Both the position numbers and the translations under genes were made by a program. Shown here piece after piece: positions 62,656 to 64,000 of a stretch of DNA of 64,000 nucleotides. The DNA comes from an uncultured Sphingomonadaceae bacterium (GTDB lineage Bacteria > Pseudomonadota > Alphaproteobacteria > Sphingomonadales > Sphingomonadaceae): positions 62,001 to 126,000 of the forward strand of contig CANMBD010000001.1 in the NCBI GenBank assembly GCA_947495985.1. The letters run 5' to 3'. Positions within the stretch are counted from its first letter, which is position 1; the number at the start of each line of letters is the position of its first letter. The notes beneath the pieces are model-generated. The model was given only the letters and a program-made list of their open reading frames with translations, was not told where the DNA came from and did no database searches.

Positions 62656-63408
62656 ATGATCAATCCAGGCAATGCGCCGACATCACGGTTTTTGCGCGAT
62701 ATTGGTTTGGAGCAGGGCATGCGGGTTCTGGATATTGGCTGTGCGAATGGCCTGTTAACGCGTGAATTGGCTGCGTTGGTCGGAAAGAACGGGCATGTCC
62801 ACGGGGTCGACAGTGATGAAGACCGGCTTGCAGAAGCCAGAGATCAGCCCGCTGAACCGGACCAAGCCGATATCACCTATGAGAATGTTGATCTTTCCGG
62901 AAGCCTGCCGGACTGGGAGCCATTTGACGCCATCGCCGGTCGCCGGATATTAATGTATCTGCCGGATGCTGAGGAAACAGTGCGGCGATTGACGGCGTCG
63001 CTCAAGCCGGATGGTTTGATGGTCTTTCAGGAGCATAGCGCTATCGGTATGCCATTTGCTGCGCAACCCATTCCGCAGCATGATCAGGCCCATGGCTGGA
63101 TGTGGCGCACCATAGCCGCAGAGCACGGTACCATCACAATGGGCCTCGATCTTCCGAAACTGTTCCGACAGGCAGGATTGGACGTTGATGATTATCACGC
63201 CGAGGCGATTATGCTGGGCTTGGCACGTGGACAGGGAATCGAGGATCTCGCCAGCTACATGGTGGACAGGGTAATTGACGCCGGCGTTGCGGACCGGGAG
63301 ACGATCCAGCCCGATAGTTTGACACAGCGTCTTGCCGGGGAGCGCCAGCTAGCCAGCCCGATTGCCTGGGATATGGCTTATCTGATTGGCGGGAAAAAGC
63401 GGGCGTGA
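62656..63408 (+). CDS. Class I SAM-dependent methyltransferase
   Basis: A 250-residue methyltransferase. Motif I is VLDIGCANGLL near residue 27, HGVDSDEDRL is the acidic SAM ribose site, and AGRRILMYLPDAEETVRRLTASLKPDGLMVFQEHS is the UbiE/Coq5-like region. The start at 62656 has GGAAGG ahead; the frame stays open 20 codons upstream in an AT-rich promoter part, which is unlikely coding. Substrate unknown. Confidence 0.85.
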   Translation: MINPGNAPTSRFLRDIGLEQGMRVLDIGCANGLLTRELAALVGKNGHVHGVDSDEDRLAEARDQPAEPDQADITYENVDLSGSLPDWEPFDAIAGRRILMYLPDAEETVRRLTASLKPDGLMVFQEHSAIGMPFAAQPIPQHDQAHGWMWRTIAAEHGTITMGLDLPKLFRQAGLDVDDYHAEAIMLGLARGQGIEDLASYMVDRVIDAGVADRETIQPDSLTQRLAGERQLASPIAWDMAYLIGGKKRA

Positions 63409-63431
63409 CTCTTAAGCGTTGAGGAGCGGTA

Positions 63432-64000
63432 TTACTCTGCCGCTTCGACCTGTTCCGTCGCCGCTTCAATCTCGGCTGCTTTGGCTTCGACCAGCTTCAC
63501 GATATGGTCGACCATATCGCCATCAGCGACATGATGATCGGTCACGCCGGACAGATACACCATATGTTTGCCAGCGCCGCCGCCGGTTATGCCGATATCG
63601 GTCTCGCGCGCTTCCCCGGGGCCGTTGACGACGCAGCCGAGGACAGACAGCGACAAGGGCGTGCGGATGTGTTGCAGGCGTTCTTCCAAAGTCTGGACCG
63701 TGCGGATCACATCAAAGCCTTGCCGCGCGCAGCTGGGGCAGCTCACGACACGAACGCCGCGGGTGCGCAAACCCAGGGATTTGAGCATTTCATAGCCAAC
63801 CCGGACTTCTTCTTCCGGCTCGGCAGACAGGCTGACCCGGATCGTGTCGCCAATCCCCGCCCAAAGCAGATTGCCCATGCCGATGGAGCTTTTGACCGTG
63901 CCGCCGATCAGGCCGCCCGCCTCTGTAATACCGAGATGCAGCGGGCAATCCACCGCATCGGCCAACTGCGAATAAGCAGCTACCGCCAGAAACACGTCTG
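63432..64000 (-). CDS. ispG: 4-hydroxy-3-methylbut-2-enyl diphosphate synthase (N-terminus beyond window)
   Basis: About 190 C-terminal residues of IspG (GcpE), the [4Fe-4S] enzyme of the MEP isoprenoid pathway. It has [28 protein letters not shown], the cluster motifs [11 protein letters not shown] and [11 protein letters not shown], and [17 protein letters not shown]. The frame continues beyond the right edge. A Glu/Ala-rich tail ends the protein. Presumably complete in the genome. Confidence 0.95.
   Translation of the reverse strand, partial: DVFLAVAAYSQLADAVDCPLHLGITEAGGLIGGTVKSSIGMGNLLWAGIGDTIRVSLSAEPEEEVRVGYEMLKSLGLRTRGVRVVSCPSCARQGFDVIRTVQTLEERLQHIRTPLSLSVLGCVVNGPGEARETDIGITGGGAGKHMVYLSGVTDHHVADGDMVDHIVKLVEAKAAEIEAATEQVEAAE

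Noticed and set aside
1..64000. CRISPR array or insertion sequence
   Set aside because: No regularly spaced repeats and no transposase-like frames or terminal inverted repeats were seen.

Overview
The window reads as ordinary chromosome of a sphingomonad-type alphaproteobacterium (Sphingomonadales; a Sphingorhabdus/Parasphingorhabdus-like lineage would fit, but genus is inference). The reasons are two large TonB-dependent receptors, tandem acyl-CoA dehydrogenases, DUF1178, DUF6445-like and DUF6969-like proteins, the order comF-grxC-nitrilase-DUF1178-tRNA-Arg, the order radA-cvpA-Fe/S scaffold-Kef antiporter, and xerD next to accA and aroK-aroB. Coding density is high. No insertion sequence, CRISPR array, rRNA operon or replication origin was seen.

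Layout. 1-4.0 kb: a small catabolic group (thiamine-diphosphate enzyme cut by the left edge, aldehyde dehydrogenase, SMP-30 lactonase, HAD hydrolase). 4.1-9.1 kb: a short exported repeat protein, a large lipoprotein with a Thr-Pro linker, and a TonB-dependent receptor. 9.2-17.3 kb: a type II secretion operon gspC-D-E-F-G-L-M that lacks gspH, I, J and K. 17.3-23.4 kb: acyl-CoA desaturase, a MarR regulator and a zinc alcohol dehydrogenase sharing a long perfect palindrome, an Arg-rich repeat lipoprotein, a P450 and a small exported CxxC protein. 23.7-31.4 kb: acyl-CoA ligase, then a TonB receptor/hydrolase/MFS operon divergent from a TetR regulator, then a GST. 31.6-36.2 kb: DUF6445-like protein, metallo-beta-lactamase-fold lipoprotein, large patatin-like protein, DUF1287 protein.

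36.3-52.2 kb is mainly housekeeping: radA, cvpA, a degenerate IscU-like scaffold, a Kef-type antiporter, aroB/aroK, a 44-residue membrane protein with a 616-residue exported protein, xerD, accA, an M48 peptidase with a C-terminal LysM-like region, two tiny Flp pilins, mutT, a methyltransferase, comF, grxC, a nitrilase-family amidase, DUF1178 and tRNA-Arg(CCU). 52.2-54.4 kb holds a DUF6969-like protein, an Ala/Cys-periodic lipoprotein and an isolated lysis pair (GH108 endolysin plus holin). 54.6-64 kb carries a two-subunit acyl-CoA dehydrogenase, an LLM oxidoreductase, gspN (about 41 kb from the other gsp genes), a thioredoxin-like protein, a flavoprotein, a DoxX-like/AhpD fusion facing a four-cysteine Rrf2 regulator, a small monooxygenase, a methyltransferase, and ispG cut by the right edge.

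The most interesting working hypothesis is an envelope module at 4.8-17.3 kb: a surface lipoprotein, its candidate TonB-dependent partner and a reduced type II secretion operon that could export the lipoprotein. Other strong signals are the Ala/Cys lipoprotein, the isolated lysis cassette that resembles the detached lysis genes of gene transfer agents, the MarR palindrome that contains the Shine-Dalgarno sequence of its neighbour, and the Rrf2 operator array in front of an unusual membrane-AhpD fusion.
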